In this document: positions 1 to 8,773 of the stretch, in pieces | How the letters are laid out: each line of letters opens with the position of its first letter | Numbering within the stretch: the stretch's first letter is position 1 | Assembly (NCBI GenBank): GCA_015057055.1 | Contig: SVFE01000006.1 | Location: 1 to 62,610, forward strand | DNA length: 62,610 bases | Direction: 5' to 3' | Source: Lachnospiraceae bacterium | Lineage (GTDB): Bacteria; Bacillota; Clostridia; Lachnospirales; Lachnospiraceae | Translations under genes and position numbers: made by a program | Notes under the pieces: generated by a model | Databases searched by the model: none | What the model was told of the DNA's origin: nothing | What the model saw: only the letters and a program-made list of their open reading frames with translations

Positions 1-2
1 TA

Positions 3-950
3 TTTCTTGGCGGGACTCAAAACAAGGAAGAAACCGCTATCTCTATCGCTTTTTATTGTGAAACCGATGACGATTACGGCGATTTATCCTCCGAAAGGTT
101 TATCGGCGCATTGGAAGATTATGAAGGACTCTTTCACTTCTATCCGCTTGACAGTAAAGAAGCGGTTTATGAAGCAGTAGGACGGGGGGAATATGAATGC
201 GGCTACCTTATACCGGAGGATTTTTTGACGGAAATTCTGGATGGGGAAAATGATGAATTAATTACGGTTATTACATCACCCTCCACCACAATGGCCAGTG
301 TAATTAACGAAACCGTTTACAGCCTTCTATTTGATGAAATCGCAAAAGAATTGTTGTTTCTGTATTTGTCGGAAGACAGCGCCATTTCTTCCGCTTACCC
401 TGATGCCTATGCAAAAGAGGATGTGGATGCACTGTATGAATTGTATTGCAGCAACGGCTCTACTTTTCACTTTGAGTACGCCGGTGAACCGGAGGACTTT
501 ACCTTAAGCACCGCAGGACTTTTGCTTTCGCCTTTTCGCGGACTCATTGCCATCATTATTTTGATTGGCGGTTTTGGCGGCCTCATCAGCCTGTACCGGG
601 AACAGAAAAATCCTTTATTTCAGAATAATTGTTCCTGTATCATAACCATTGCCACGCCTATGACTTTACTGTCCTTGGTGGCTTTTTTCTGCAATTTAAT
701 CATAAAAAAAGGAGGGAATCCTTTGGTCGAATTTCTTCTCCTTTCCGGATACCTCCTTATTTGCACTTTTGCACTGCTGATTTTAAGAAAAATTATTAAC
801 AATCCTATTGTAATTTCTGCCTTCATCCCGATTTATCTGTTGGGATGTATGGTTTTTACACCGGTGTTTTGGGAAATCGGTATCTTTTTGCCACAGTTTA
901 AATGGTTTTCCTACCTGTTCCTTCCCTATTACTATCTTATGTTTTTCTAG
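3..950 (+). CDS. ABC-2-type transporter permease-like protein, 3' part (5' end outside window)
   Basis: The frame is open from the first bases of the window, so the true start lies upstream. The first 160 or so visible residues are soluble and acidic, as in the extracytoplasmic loop of ABC-2 permeases, and include a segment resembling the loops of drug or bacteriocin exporters. About five hydrophobic membrane segments follow, ending in an aromatic-rich C-terminus. This fits the C-terminal half of an ABC-2 membrane subunit, with the ATPase presumably upstream. Substrate cannot be told. A TTG at 111 could be read as a start but has no ribosome binding site and lies inside the domain. Its TAG stop shares a CTAG tetranucleotide with the stop of the convergent VWA gene. 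The family call is an inference from topology. Confidence 0.6.
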   Translation, partial: FLGGTQNKEETAISIAFYCETDDDYGDLSSERFIGALEDYEGLFHFYPLDSKEAVYEAVGRGEYECGYLIPEDFLTEILDGENDELITVITSPSTTMASVINETVYSLLFDEIAKELLFLYLSEDSAISSAYPDAYAKEDVDALYELYCSNGSTFHFEYAGEPEDFTLSTAGLLLSPFRGLIAIIILIGGFGGLISLYREQKNPLFQNNCSCIITIATPMTLLSLVAFFCNLIIKKGGNPLVEFLLLSGYLLICTFALLILRKIINNPIVISAFIPIYLLGCMVFTPVFWEIGIFLPQFKWFSYLFLPYYYLMFF

Positions 951-2149
951 TTTTTTCCCATTAAAACAGCCATTGCCGCATGCAACCCTTCCACGGTAAG
1001 GGGATGCATCGGAAATAATTCCTTAATCGCAGTCTCGGCTTCCCGCCAGGGTGCTTTTCCTACTGCCATCTTAGGATTCAGCCAGGCAATCTTTTTGTAT
1101 TTGCCTTTTAAACGCACAAGCCACTCATAGCCGGAATAGCCGCCATTGGGACCTCTGTAGTTTCCGTCTTTGGCAAACAATTCCTCTGGTGCCATGGCCG
1201 CATCACCAACGATAAGCACTTTATAATCTTTGTCCAAATTACGAAACAACCATTCGGTTTCTATCCAGTCACCGTTATCACACTCCGGTGTCTTATACAC
1301 GTGGGAATAAATACAATTATGAAAATAATATGCTTTTACATCTTTATAGTGATTGGATTTATGAACCGCCTGAAATAACTCATTAAGCAATTTACAATAC
1401 GGAATCATGGTACCGCCGGAATCCATTAACAAAAGGAGTTTCACCGTATTCTTCCTTGGTTTATCCATGACAATTTGAAGACATCCCCCGTTATTACAGG
1501 TTTTATCCACGGTTGCATCAATATCCAACTCCGTTTTCGGAATATCCAACTTGGAAGAGAATTGACGCAATTTACGAAACGCCAACTGAAACTGTCGGTT
1601 GTCCAGCATGCGGTCATCTCGAAAATCACGGAATCTTCTTGCACCGACTACCTGGAACGCGGATTGATATCCGGTACTTCCGCCCACCCGGATACCGCCG
1701 ATATTTCCTCCGGTATTACCAAAGGAGGTTTTTCCCATGGTTCCGATCCAATAGGACCCACCATTATGTTCGCTATCCTGATCCTTCATCCGCTGCTTAA
1801 ATTTTTTCTCAACATCATCTTTGTCGATGTGTCCTACTTCCGTCTGATTCAAATACTGCTTGTCCGTCTCATGAAGCAGTTCATTCATCTCCGGCTTATC
1901 GAGCCAGCGTAGCATTCTTGCTGTAATCTCATCATCGGAACGAATCCCTTTAAAACACTCTTCAAAAGCAAGGTCGTACTTATCAAAATCCGTCTCACTT
2001 TTTACCAAAATCATCCGGGCAACATAATAAAACTTAGTCAGACTGCTTTCACACAAACCTTTATCCAAAGCTTCCTGTAAGGTCAGCCATTCACTCAGTG
2101 TTACATCAATGCCCTTTGCTTTTAATGTGTCAAAAAATCGATTAAACAT
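947..2149 (-). CDS. VWA domain protein, CoxE-like partner of a MoxR ATPase
   Basis: A 400-residue soluble protein. The N-terminal half resembles the CoxE/VWA-containing family. The C-terminal half is a von Willebrand A fold whose metal-site motif reads LLLMDSGGTM, matching the DxGGS form of CoxE-like proteins rather than the classical DxSxS. A glycine-rich linker lies in the middle. The ATG start overlaps the end of the upstream MoxR-type ATPase gene by 8 bases, so the two are translationally coupled. Known MoxR/VWA pairs act as chaperone-like systems that insert cofactors or assemble complexes. The target here is unknown and nothing nearby reveals it. The stop lies in a CTAG shared with the opposing gene. 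Confidence 0.8.
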   Translation of the reverse strand: MFNRFFDTLKAKGIDVTLSEWLTLQEALDKGLCESSLTKFYYVARMILVKSETDFDKYDLAFEECFKGIRSDDEITARMLRWLDKPEMNELLHETDKQYLNQTEVGHIDKDDVEKKFKQRMKDQDSEHNGGSYWIGTMGKTSFGNTGGNIGGIRVGGSTGYQSAFQVVGARRFRDFRDDRMLDNRQFQLAFRKLRQFSSKLDIPKTELDIDATVDKTCNNGGCLQIVMDKPRKNTVKLLLLMDSGGTMIPYCKLLNELFQAVHKSNHYKDVKAYYFHNCIYSHVYKTPECDNGDWIETEWLFRNLDKDYKVLIVGDAAMAPEELFAKDGNYRGPNGGYSGYEWLVRLKGKYKKIAWLNPKMAVGKAPWREAETAIKELFPMHPLTVEGLHAAMAVLMGKN

Positions 2150-2951
2150 AGTGTTTTACGGTTTCCAAATCCTCATCTTTTTTTACAATAACACCGATAA
2201 ACGGTAATTTTTCCCGCAAAGTATCCGTAGGAATTCCGCCCATTTGGAGTGCATTCACCCAATCAATCAATTCGGAGGTACTGGGTTTTTTCCGAATATC
2301 GCGAATTCCCCGAATCCAATAAAATACATCCATAGCATTTTTCAGCAAATTATCCTCAATATCAGGATAATGGGTTTTTACGATTTCCTCCATAAGTTCT
2401 GCTGTGGGGAATTCAATATAATGAAATATACAACGACGAAGAAACGCATCCGGAAGTTCCTTTTCCGCATTGGAGGTTATAATTACAATCGGGCGATGCT
2501 TCGCTTTCACCGTACGCTTTGTCTCATGAATGTAGAATTCCATTTGATCAAGTTCCCACAACAAATCGTTAGGGAATTCCAAGTCCGCCTTATCAATCTC
2601 ATCAATAAGCAGAACAACCTGTTCATCGCTTTCGAAGGCTTCCCCGAGTTTTCCCAGTTTTATGTATCTGCTGATGTCATCTACGCCTTCTTCGCCAAAT
2701 TGTCCGTCGTACAAACGCTGAATCGTATCATATACATAAAGACCTTCCTGTGCCTTTGTTGTGGATTTTATGTTCCATATAACCAGTTTTTTTCCAAGGG
2801 ATTCTGCCACCGCTTGTGCCAGCATAGTCTTCCCGGTTCCCGGTTCACCTTTAATCAGCAACGGTTTTTGCAAAGCCACGGCAACATTAACACTTGCCAT
2901 CAGTTCTTCACTTGCAACATAACTCCCCGTACTTTTAAATGTATCTGCCAT
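2142..2951 (-). CDS. MoxR-family AAA+ ATPase
   Basis: A 269-residue AAA+ ATPase. It has Walker A (GEPGTGKT, about residue 35), Walker B (LLIDEIDKAD) and a sensor-1 motif (IVIITSN), followed by an arginine-finger region (FLRRCIF). This order is typical of MoxR/RavA-like ATPases that work with VWA proteins. I chose the ATG at 2951 because AGAGG sits 8 bases upstream; an in-frame start at 2969 has no ribosome binding site. It is followed by the VWA gene with an 8-base overlap, so the two form an operon. The likely role is ATP-driven remodelling or maturation of an unknown partner. Confidence 0.85.
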   Translation of the reverse strand: MADTFKSTGSYVASEELMASVNVAVALQKPLLIKGEPGTGKTMLAQAVAESLGKKLVIWNIKSTTKAQEGLYVYDTIQRLYDGQFGEEGVDDISRYIKLGKLGEAFESDEQVVLLIDEIDKADLEFPNDLLWELDQMEFYIHETKRTVKAKHRPIVIITSNAEKELPDAFLRRCIFHYIEFPTAELMEEIVKTHYPDIEDNLLKNAMDVFYWIRGIRDIRKKPSTSELIDWVNALQMGGIPTDTLREKLPFIGVIVKKDEDLETVKHYV

Positions 2952-2977
2952 CAGTCCAACCTCTTTCATCCATTAAT

Positions 2978-3988
2978 CTAATCCCAAAGGGCATCTTCAT
3001 GTTCTTCTTTCACATCACGAAGCATCAAATCTTCCACTGCATCCTTGACCGTTTTATTATTAAACAAAATCTCATTCACCTGCTCTACGATAGGCATTTC
3101 TACATTGTATTTTTTAGCCAATGCAATGGCTGCCTTGGCAGAATAAACGCCTTCCACAACCATTTTTACTTCATCCATAGCTTCCTGCATCGTCTTTCCC
3201 TGACCCATAAGCATTCCGGCTTTACGGTTGCGGGAATGAACACTGGCACAGGTTACAATCAAATCACCGATACCGGAAAGCCCCGCAAAGGTATCATCAT
3301 CTCCGCCCATGGCTTCTCCAAGACGAGTGATTTCAGCGATACCACGGGTAATCAATGCCGCTTTTGTATTGTCTCCGTAGCCCAGACCATCTGCCATACC
3401 GGCTGCCAAAGCCACCACATTTTTAAGGGCTCCGCCCAGTTCAATTCCCAAAATATCGGAAGAAATGTAGGCACGAAAAACGGTAGAATTAAATATCTTT
3501 TGTACGTATTTCGCAGTCACCATATCTTTGGCTCCCACTACCACCGTTGTGGGCATGCATTTGCCCACTTCCTCTGCATGAGAAGGACCGCTAAGTACGG
3601 TAACATTTGCCTGCGGAATCTCTTCTTCAATAATATCCGAAAGGGTCATAAGGGTTTGCTCTTCAATACCCTTGGCTACATTCACAATAATCTGTCCATC
3701 TGCCACAAAAGGACGCATTTGTTTTGCCGTCTGTCTTGTAAACACGGAAGGAACTGCCAAAACCAACAAATCCATTCCTTTCATACACTCTTCCAAATCT
3801 TTTGTAAAAACCATTGTTTCGGGCAATTGAATTCCCGGCAGTTTATCCACATGCTCTCTTTTTTCATTCAGCATGTCAATCTCCGTTCCGATTGCGGACC
3901 ACATCCACACTTTGTGTCCGTTATTGGAAAGCAGAATTCCGATTGCGGTTCCCCAACTTCCTGCCCCGATAATTCCTATGTTTGCCAT
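2978..3988 (-). CDS. gpsA: glycerol-3-phosphate dehydrogenase [NAD(P)+]
   Basis: This enzyme reduces dihydroxyacetone phosphate to sn-glycerol 3-phosphate, the backbone for phospholipids. The 336-residue protein opens with the Rossmann motif GAGSWGTA. It carries the conserved VNVAKGIE and LSGPSHAEEV segments, the catalytic-lysine region ALKNVVALAAG, and GLSGIGDLIVTC. Length is normal. The ATG at 3988 is 9 bases after AGAGAGG; a TTG two codons upstream is too close to it. It follows plsY by 22 bases, so the enzyme making glycerol 3-phosphate and the acyltransferase using it are co-encoded. Confidence 0.96.
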   Translation of the reverse strand: MANIGIIGAGSWGTAIGILLSNNGHKVWMWSAIGTEIDMLNEKREHVDKLPGIQLPETMVFTKDLEECMKGMDLLVLAVPSVFTRQTAKQMRPFVADGQIIVNVAKGIEEQTLMTLSDIIEEEIPQANVTVLSGPSHAEEVGKCMPTTVVVGAKDMVTAKYVQKIFNSTVFRAYISSDILGIELGGALKNVVALAAGMADGLGYGDNTKAALITRGIAEITRLGEAMGGDDDTFAGLSGIGDLIVTCASVHSRNRKAGMLMGQGKTMQEAMDEVKMVVEGVYSAKAAIALAKKYNVEMPIVEQVNEILFNNKTVKDAVEDLMLRDVKEEHEDALWD

Positions 3989-4010
3989 AATCAAATACCT
4001 CTCTGTTTCT

Positions 4011-4694
4011 TTATTTTTCCGTCTTTTCTTGATTGATGTTTTCCTTATTCTTCTTAAAAATATAGGTTTTTCTTTCCGTACCTGTTGCTAATCGCTTGAT
4101 GTTTTCCGCATGCCGGATATAGGCCAATATCATAATAACAAAACCAACTGCGTACATTTCGTACAAAACAACTTGCGGGATTTCAGCAAAGGGACCCACG
4201 CCAAACTGTCCCATCAGAATCATTTGAATCGGAAATGCCGCGGTAAGTATAAGGGACCCCAAGGATACATAGTGGGTCAGTGCAAAGGTTCCGAAAAATG
4301 TAAGGAGCCCCACCGGGATAAACATCCACTGAAAACTAAGAATTAGTCCACCGGTTGCCGCAATTCCTTTTCCGCCCTTAAACTTTAAATAAAAAGGAAA
4401 ATTATGTCCCAAAACAGAACCAAGGCCTGCGTAGAGTTTTAATAAATAAACCTGCTCCGGATAGTCTTCCTTAAACAAAATACCAACCAAAACTACTGCC
4501 AAGATGGTTTTTAATATATCTCCAAGAAAAACAATAAGTCCTGCTTTTTTTCCTAATACACGAAGGGTGTTGGTCGTCCCGGCATTACCGCTTCCGTGTT
4601 CACGAATATCAATTCCTTTTACTTTCCCAAGGATATAAGCTGTCTGAAAAAGCCCAAACACATAACCAATGCAAAGGCATACGAAACGAATCAT
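4011..4694 (-). CDS. plsY: acyl-phosphate:glycerol-3-phosphate acyltransferase PlsY
   Basis: PlsY is a membrane enzyme that transfers an acyl chain from acyl-phosphate (made by PlsX, also in this window) to glycerol 3-phosphate, giving lysophosphatidic acid. The 227-residue protein has several membrane segments and the three family motifs: GSGNAGTTNTLRVLG near residue 35, GHNFPFYLKFKGGKGIA near 97, and a third near the C-terminus (HAENIKRLATGTE). The lysine-rich, charged cytoplasmic tail is longer than in many homologues. Its ATG overlaps the der stop codon by 4 bases (ATGA), showing translational coupling. gpsA follows in the same operon. Confidence 0.95.
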   Translation of the reverse strand: MIRFVCLCIGYVFGLFQTAYILGKVKGIDIREHGSGNAGTTNTLRVLGKKAGLIVFLGDILKTILAVVLVGILFKEDYPEQVYLLKLYAGLGSVLGHNFPFYLKFKGGKGIAATGGLILSFQWMFIPVGLLTFFGTFALTHYVSLGSLILTAAFPIQMILMGQFGVGPFAEIPQVVLYEMYAVGFVIMILAYIRHAENIKRLATGTERKTYIFKKNKENINQEKTEK

Positions 4695-6028
4695 GATTCT
4701 TTTTCCTTTCTCTCTCGTATAATAAACTTTAACGGTGTGCCGCGAAAACCGAAGGCATCACGAATCTTATTTTCAATATATCTGGTATATGAAAAATGCA
4801 TCAATTCTTTATCATTCACGAAAATAACAAAGGTCGGCGGTTTCACACTAACCTGGGTAATGTAATACAATTTAAGCCGTTTTCCTTTGTCCGTGGGAGG
4901 CTGCTGAAGCGCCACCGCTTCCATCATAATCTCATTGAGTACACCTGTCGCAACGCGGAGAGAATGATTCTCAATGACTGCATCAATCATATCAAACAAT
5001 TTGGGCAAACGCTGCCCGGTCTTCGCAGAAACAAAAATCATTTCCGCATACGGCATAAAGGATAAGATCTCTTTTACCTTGTTTGTGTATTGATAAATGG
5101 TCTTATCATCCTTTTCTACCGCATCCCATTTATTCACAACAATAATCATGCCTTTGCCGCGTTCATGAGCAATTCCGGCGATTTTTGCTTCCTGCTCCGT
5201 AACGCCTTCTTTTGCATCAATCACCAAAAGCACAACATCGGCCCGTTCCACCGCACCCACGGTACGAACAATCATGTATTTTTCTAACTCTTCTTTGATT
5301 TTGTTTTTACGACGAAGTCCTGCCGTATCAATAAAGACATATTCTTTTCCGTTATGCACAACTTCCGTATCAATGGCATCTCTGGTCGTTCCGGCAATAT
5401 CCGATACAATGACGCGATTTTCGCCAATCAACTTGTTAACAATGGATGATTTACCTACATTGGGTTTACCCACAATAGCGATACGAGGGCGTTCATCCTC
5501 TTCCTCTTCTTCGGAAAATTCCGGAAATAGTGCGATTACTTCGTCCAACATATCACCGATTCCAAGACGGCCGGATGCCGAAATCGGAACCGGGTCACCA
5601 ATGCCCAAATTGTAAAACTCATATACATCCGGCATCATTTTGTTAAAATCATCCACTTTATTAACGATTAAAATCACCGGTTTTGCACTGCGGCGAAGCA
5701 TATCTGCCACTTTGGAATCCGCATCCGTAAGCCCTTGCCTTACATCCGTCATAAACAAAATCACATCTGCCGTATCAATGGCAATCTGAGCCTGCTCTCT
5801 CATCTGGGATAAAATAATATCCTTGCTGTCAGGCTCAATACCACCGGTATCAATCAATGTAAAATTCTTATCCAACCAGGTTACATCCGCATATAAGCGG
5901 TCTCTGGTAATTCCGGGCGTATCCTTCACAATCGCAAGATTGGTGCCGGATAACGCATTAAATAATGTCGATTTACCTACATTGGGGCGTCCTACAACGG
6001 CCACAATCGGCTTTCTTTGTCTGCTCAT
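4691..6028 (-). CDS. der: ribosome-biogenesis GTPase Der (EngA)
   Basis: Der is a tandem-GTPase that helps assemble the 50S ribosomal subunit. Two complete G domains are visible: GRPNVGKST near the N-terminus, then DTGGIE and NKVDD, and a second set starting GKPNVGKSS near residue 180, with DTAGLRRK and NKWDAVEKD. A C-terminal KH-like domain follows (residues about 350-440). Length is typical. The ATG at 6028 is 13 bases from AGAGAGG, while a TTG at 6034 is 7 bases from it, so the longer start (two more residues) is a real alternative. It sits one base after the upstream DUF512 gene (or about 7 with the ATG) and overlaps plsY downstream. Confidence 0.96.
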   Translation of the reverse strand: MSRQRKPIVAVVGRPNVGKSTLFNALSGTNLAIVKDTPGITRDRLYADVTWLDKNFTLIDTGGIEPDSKDIILSQMREQAQIAIDTADVILFMTDVRQGLTDADSKVADMLRRSAKPVILIVNKVDDFNKMMPDVYEFYNLGIGDPVPISASGRLGIGDMLDEVIALFPEFSEEEEEDERPRIAIVGKPNVGKSSIVNKLIGENRVIVSDIAGTTRDAIDTEVVHNGKEYVFIDTAGLRRKNKIKEELEKYMIVRTVGAVERADVVLLVIDAKEGVTEQEAKIAGIAHERGKGMIIVVNKWDAVEKDDKTIYQYTNKVKEILSFMPYAEMIFVSAKTGQRLPKLFDMIDAVIENHSLRVATGVLNEIMMEAVALQQPPTDKGKRLKLYYITQVSVKPPTFVIFVNDKELMHFSYTRYIENKIRDAFGFRGTPLKFIIRERKEKES

Positions 6029-6035
6029 GGTCAAA

Positions 6036-7373
6036 CTATAACCTCTCTACTCCTAGTATACTCTCAATTAAATCCATTCCGCTTGATTTTACAACACACA
6101 CCGGTACTTGTAAAGCATTTTGAACCTCGGAGAGGGTAACATCATCAAGAAAAACCTCCTCTCCGCTACGGAGCATATTTTGCGGTATAAGCAAAACATC
6201 TCCCAGGTCCTTCCCCTTCATTTGTCTTATCAAGTCGCCTCCCGTAATTAAGCCGGAAACGGTAATCCTTTCGCCGAAAAATTCATTTACGATTCCAAAA
6301 ACATTCGCTTTTATCCCCGGAAATAAGTTCTCGGTCCGGGCAGCAATCTCCTTTAGAACCGGCTCTGCCAAAAGACCGGTAGCAATGCTTACTTTTCGGG
6401 CGGGAGCACCCGCTCCCCTTTCTTCTGCGGATAGAATAGTAAATGCATCCGTTACCTGTTCCTTTAAAAGCCGAAGCATTCCGACTCCGTTTTCCAGCTG
6501 CAGATATCCGTCGTAGCTTTCTTCCGCCGGCAACTCGCGCTCCGCAAGCAAATACCATTCATCACTGGCATGCACAAAATGATTGTAGCCCTTTTGCAAC
6601 GATTTTTGCTGAAACTCCTCTACCATAGCAATCACGGCATTTGCTTCTTCTTTATTGAATGGCTCTAAAGGATACAAACCATCCCGGTATTTGGATAAGC
6701 CCACCGGAACCACCGATACACTTTCCAGCACCGGAAGAAATTCCATCAATTTTTCTAAACTATAACGAAGCTCATCACCATCATTGACCCCTTTACAAAG
6801 CACAATCTGCCCGTTCATCCGGATTCCCGCCTCATAAAGGCGATAGGCCTTTTGCAACGCATCCCCGGCAAAACGGTTGTTAAGCATCTTGCATCGAAGG
6901 GCCGGATTCATCGTTTGAAAAGATATATTAATCGGCTCCAAACGATAACGAATCATCCGTTCTATATCATGATCACTCAGATTCGTAAGGGTCACGTAAT
7001 TGCCCTGCAAAAAAGACAATCTGGTATCATCATCTTTAAAGTACAATGTATCCCGCATTCCGGGTGGCATTTGGTCAATAAAGCAAAAAATACATTTGTT
7101 ATGACAGGAACGGTACTCATCCATAAGCCCCTGTTCGAATTCAATGCCCAAATCCTCATCTTCCTCTTTATCAATTTCAAGAAGCCATTCTTCCCCGTCC
7201 TTTTTCCGAATCAGCACCTCAAGATATTCGTCTGTGCAATAAAACTGGTAATCAAATATATCTTCTATTTCTTCGCCGGAAATTGACAAAAGTTCATCCC
7301 CCGGTTCAATCCCGAGTTCTTCCGCTATACTTCCGGATTTGACCGATTTAATCCGATGTCGGTTTTCTTTCAT
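6036..7373 (-). CDS. DUF512 family protein: PDZ-like domain plus radical-SAM-type Fe-S motif
   Basis: A 445-residue member of the DUF512 family, which is usually found beside der in Clostridia. Residues 1-60 form a PDZ-like domain (SIAEELGIEPGDELLSISGEEI). A CxxxCxxC motif (CHNKCIFC, near residue 90) follows, as in radical-SAM [4Fe-4S] proteins, then a TIM-barrel-like region and the C-terminal DUF512 domain. The reaction is not known to me. The ATG at 7373 is 9 bases after AAAGGA; starts further upstream are not supported. It is the first gene of the DUF512-der-plsY-gpsA run and has its own promoter at 7430-7458. Confidence 0.85.
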   Translation of the reverse strand: MKENRHRIKSVKSGSIAEELGIEPGDELLSISGEEIEDIFDYQFYCTDEYLEVLIRKKDGEEWLLEIDKEEDEDLGIEFEQGLMDEYRSCHNKCIFCFIDQMPPGMRDTLYFKDDDTRLSFLQGNYVTLTNLSDHDIERMIRYRLEPINISFQTMNPALRCKMLNNRFAGDALQKAYRLYEAGIRMNGQIVLCKGVNDGDELRYSLEKLMEFLPVLESVSVVPVGLSKYRDGLYPLEPFNKEEANAVIAMVEEFQQKSLQKGYNHFVHASDEWYLLAERELPAEESYDGYLQLENGVGMLRLLKEQVTDAFTILSAEERGAGAPARKVSIATGLLAEPVLKEIAARTENLFPGIKANVFGIVNEFFGERITVSGLITGGDLIRQMKGKDLGDVLLIPQNMLRSGEEVFLDDVTLSEVQNALQVPVCVVKSSGMDLIESILGVERL

Positions 7374-7429
7374 TCCCGTCATTCCTTTCCCGTTACATCC
7401 CCTCAAAACAGATGTAATCTCCTTCGTCT

Positions 7430-7458
7430 ATTTTACTAGAATTCCCTTGACGTGTCAC
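7430..7458 (-). promoter_or_regulatory. promoter of the DUF512-der-plsY-gpsA operon
   Basis: GTGACA (-35, 7453-7458) and TAAAAT (-10, 7430-7435) are separated by 17 bases; each matches the vegetative consensus at five of six positions. The -35 box directly abuts the -35 box of the opposite-strand prs promoter. Confidence 0.65.
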
Positions 7459-7475
7459 TAGCATAATGTTATAAA
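7447..7475 (+). promoter_or_regulatory. promoter of prs
   Basis: TTGACG (-35, 7447-7452) and TATAAA (-10, 7470-7475) are separated by 17 bases. Predicted transcription start is near 7482, about 43 bases before the prs start codon. Confidence 0.75.
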
Positions 7476-7524
7476 ATAAATGTGTTTTTACATAAAATAA
7501 AGCATTTTTGGAATGGAGAATACT

Positions 7525-8715
7525 ATGCCGCAATTAAAAGAACTCGAACACGCCATGCCGGTTGCCCCGCTGAAACTCATTGCGTTAAACAGTGCAACCG
7601 CCCTTGGCAACAGCATCAACCGTTATTTGGTTGATTACAGAAAAAAAGTAAACAATTCCTTTAAAAACGACCCTGCTTTTCAGGGATATGTTTCCGACAA
7701 TTATCTGCTGCATGCGGAATGCCCCCGTTTTGGAAGCGGTGAGGCAAAAGGAATCCTTCGGGAATCCGTCAGAGGTACCGACCTGTACATATTGGTTGAC
7801 ATTACCAACCATTCCATTACCTACAACGTAAACGGATTCGAAAATTGCATGTCACCGGATGACCATTATCAGGACTTGAAACGTATTATTGCCGCATGTA
7901 ACGGTAAGGCACACCGCATTAATGTCATTATGCCCTTCCTATACGAAGGACGTCAGCATAAAAGAAGTACCCGGGAATCTTTAGACTGCGCATACGCATT
8001 AAAAGAACTTGCGGAAATGGGAGTTGCCAATTTCATCACTTTCGATGCCCATGACCCCAGAGTCCAGAACGCGACCCCCCTCTACGGATTTGACAACTTC
8101 TCTCCCAATTACCAGTTTACCAAAGAATTGCTGAAACATGTGAGAGATTTGACCATTGACAAGGATCATACCATTGTTATTTCTCCGGATGAAGGCGCAC
8201 TTGACCGTGCCGTATATTTTTCAACGGTACTGGGCGTTAACACCGGTATGTTCTACAAACGACGCGACTACTCCGTGATTGTAAACGGCAAAAACCCCAT
8301 TGTAGCCCATGAATTTTTAGGAGAAAATATTGACGGTAAGGATGTCATTATTATCGACGATATGATTGCTTCCGGCGAAAGTATGTTGGATACTTCCAGA
8401 CAGTTAAAGGAAATGAATGCAAACCGCGTATTTATTTGCACCACCTTCGGACTATTTACCAATGGTCTTGCTTCCTTTGACAAGGCATACGAAAAAGGCT
8501 ATTTTGACTATTTAATTACCACCAATTTAACCTATTTGAATCCGGAAATTTACAAAAAGCCCTATGCTTTAATCGCTGATATGAGTAAATTCCTTGCCTC
8601 TATCATTGACTTTTCCAATCATGATATTTCCATGGCAAAGGTTCTCACCCCCACGGAAAAAATTCATGATATTGTCAATCGCTACAACAACCGAATTTTC
8701 GATGACGATAATTAA
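7525..8715 (+). CDS. prs: ribose-phosphate pyrophosphokinase, long variant
   Basis: This enzyme makes phosphoribosyl pyrophosphate from ribose 5-phosphate and ATP, feeding purine, pyrimidine, histidine and tryptophan synthesis. The PRPP-binding loop is clear (VIIIDDMIASGESMLD, about residue 278), as are divergent versions of the catalytic flap (GRQHKRSTRESL) and the following DAHDP metal-site segment. At 396 residues it is about 80 longer than the classical enzyme, matching a clostridial long type. I chose ATG 7525 because GGAG lies 6 bases upstream; ATG 7513 has no site. It has its own promoter and terminator. It is the only plus-strand gene between 951 and 41546. Confidence 0.85.
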   Translation: MPQLKELEHAMPVAPLKLIALNSATALGNSINRYLVDYRKKVNNSFKNDPAFQGYVSDNYLLHAECPRFGSGEAKGILRESVRGTDLYILVDITNHSITYNVNGFENCMSPDDHYQDLKRIIAACNGKAHRINVIMPFLYEGRQHKRSTRESLDCAYALKELAEMGVANFITFDAHDPRVQNATPLYGFDNFSPNYQFTKELLKHVRDLTIDKDHTIVISPDEGALDRAVYFSTVLGVNTGMFYKRRDYSVIVNGKNPIVAHEFLGENIDGKDVIIIDDMIASGESMLDTSRQLKEMNANRVFICTTFGLFTNGLASFDKAYEKGYFDYLITTNLTYLNPEIYKKPYALIADMSKFLASIIDFSNHDISMAKVLTPTEKIHDIVNRYNNRIFDDDN

Positions 8716-8724
8716 AAAACAATC

Positions 8725-8759
8725 AAAAAATCCGTCCTTATTCAGGACGGATTTTTTTT
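8725..8759. terminator. bidirectional rho-independent terminator between prs and the purine permease gene
   Basis: A 10-base-pair stem (AAATCCGTCC, 8728-8737, with GGACGGATTT, 8745-8754) has a 7-base loop. It is flanked by a run of T on the right and a run of A on the left, so it can stop transcription from both converging genes. Confidence 0.92.
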
Positions 8760-8773
8760 ACTAATCAAATACC

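Noticed and set aside
2244-4036. Long plus-strand open frames (245 and 365 codons) opposite the MoxR and gpsA genes
   Set aside because: They are antisense shadows; the minus-strand proteins have complete family motifs, and the plus-strand translations are rich in Cys, His and Phe with no recognisable domain or ribosome binding site.
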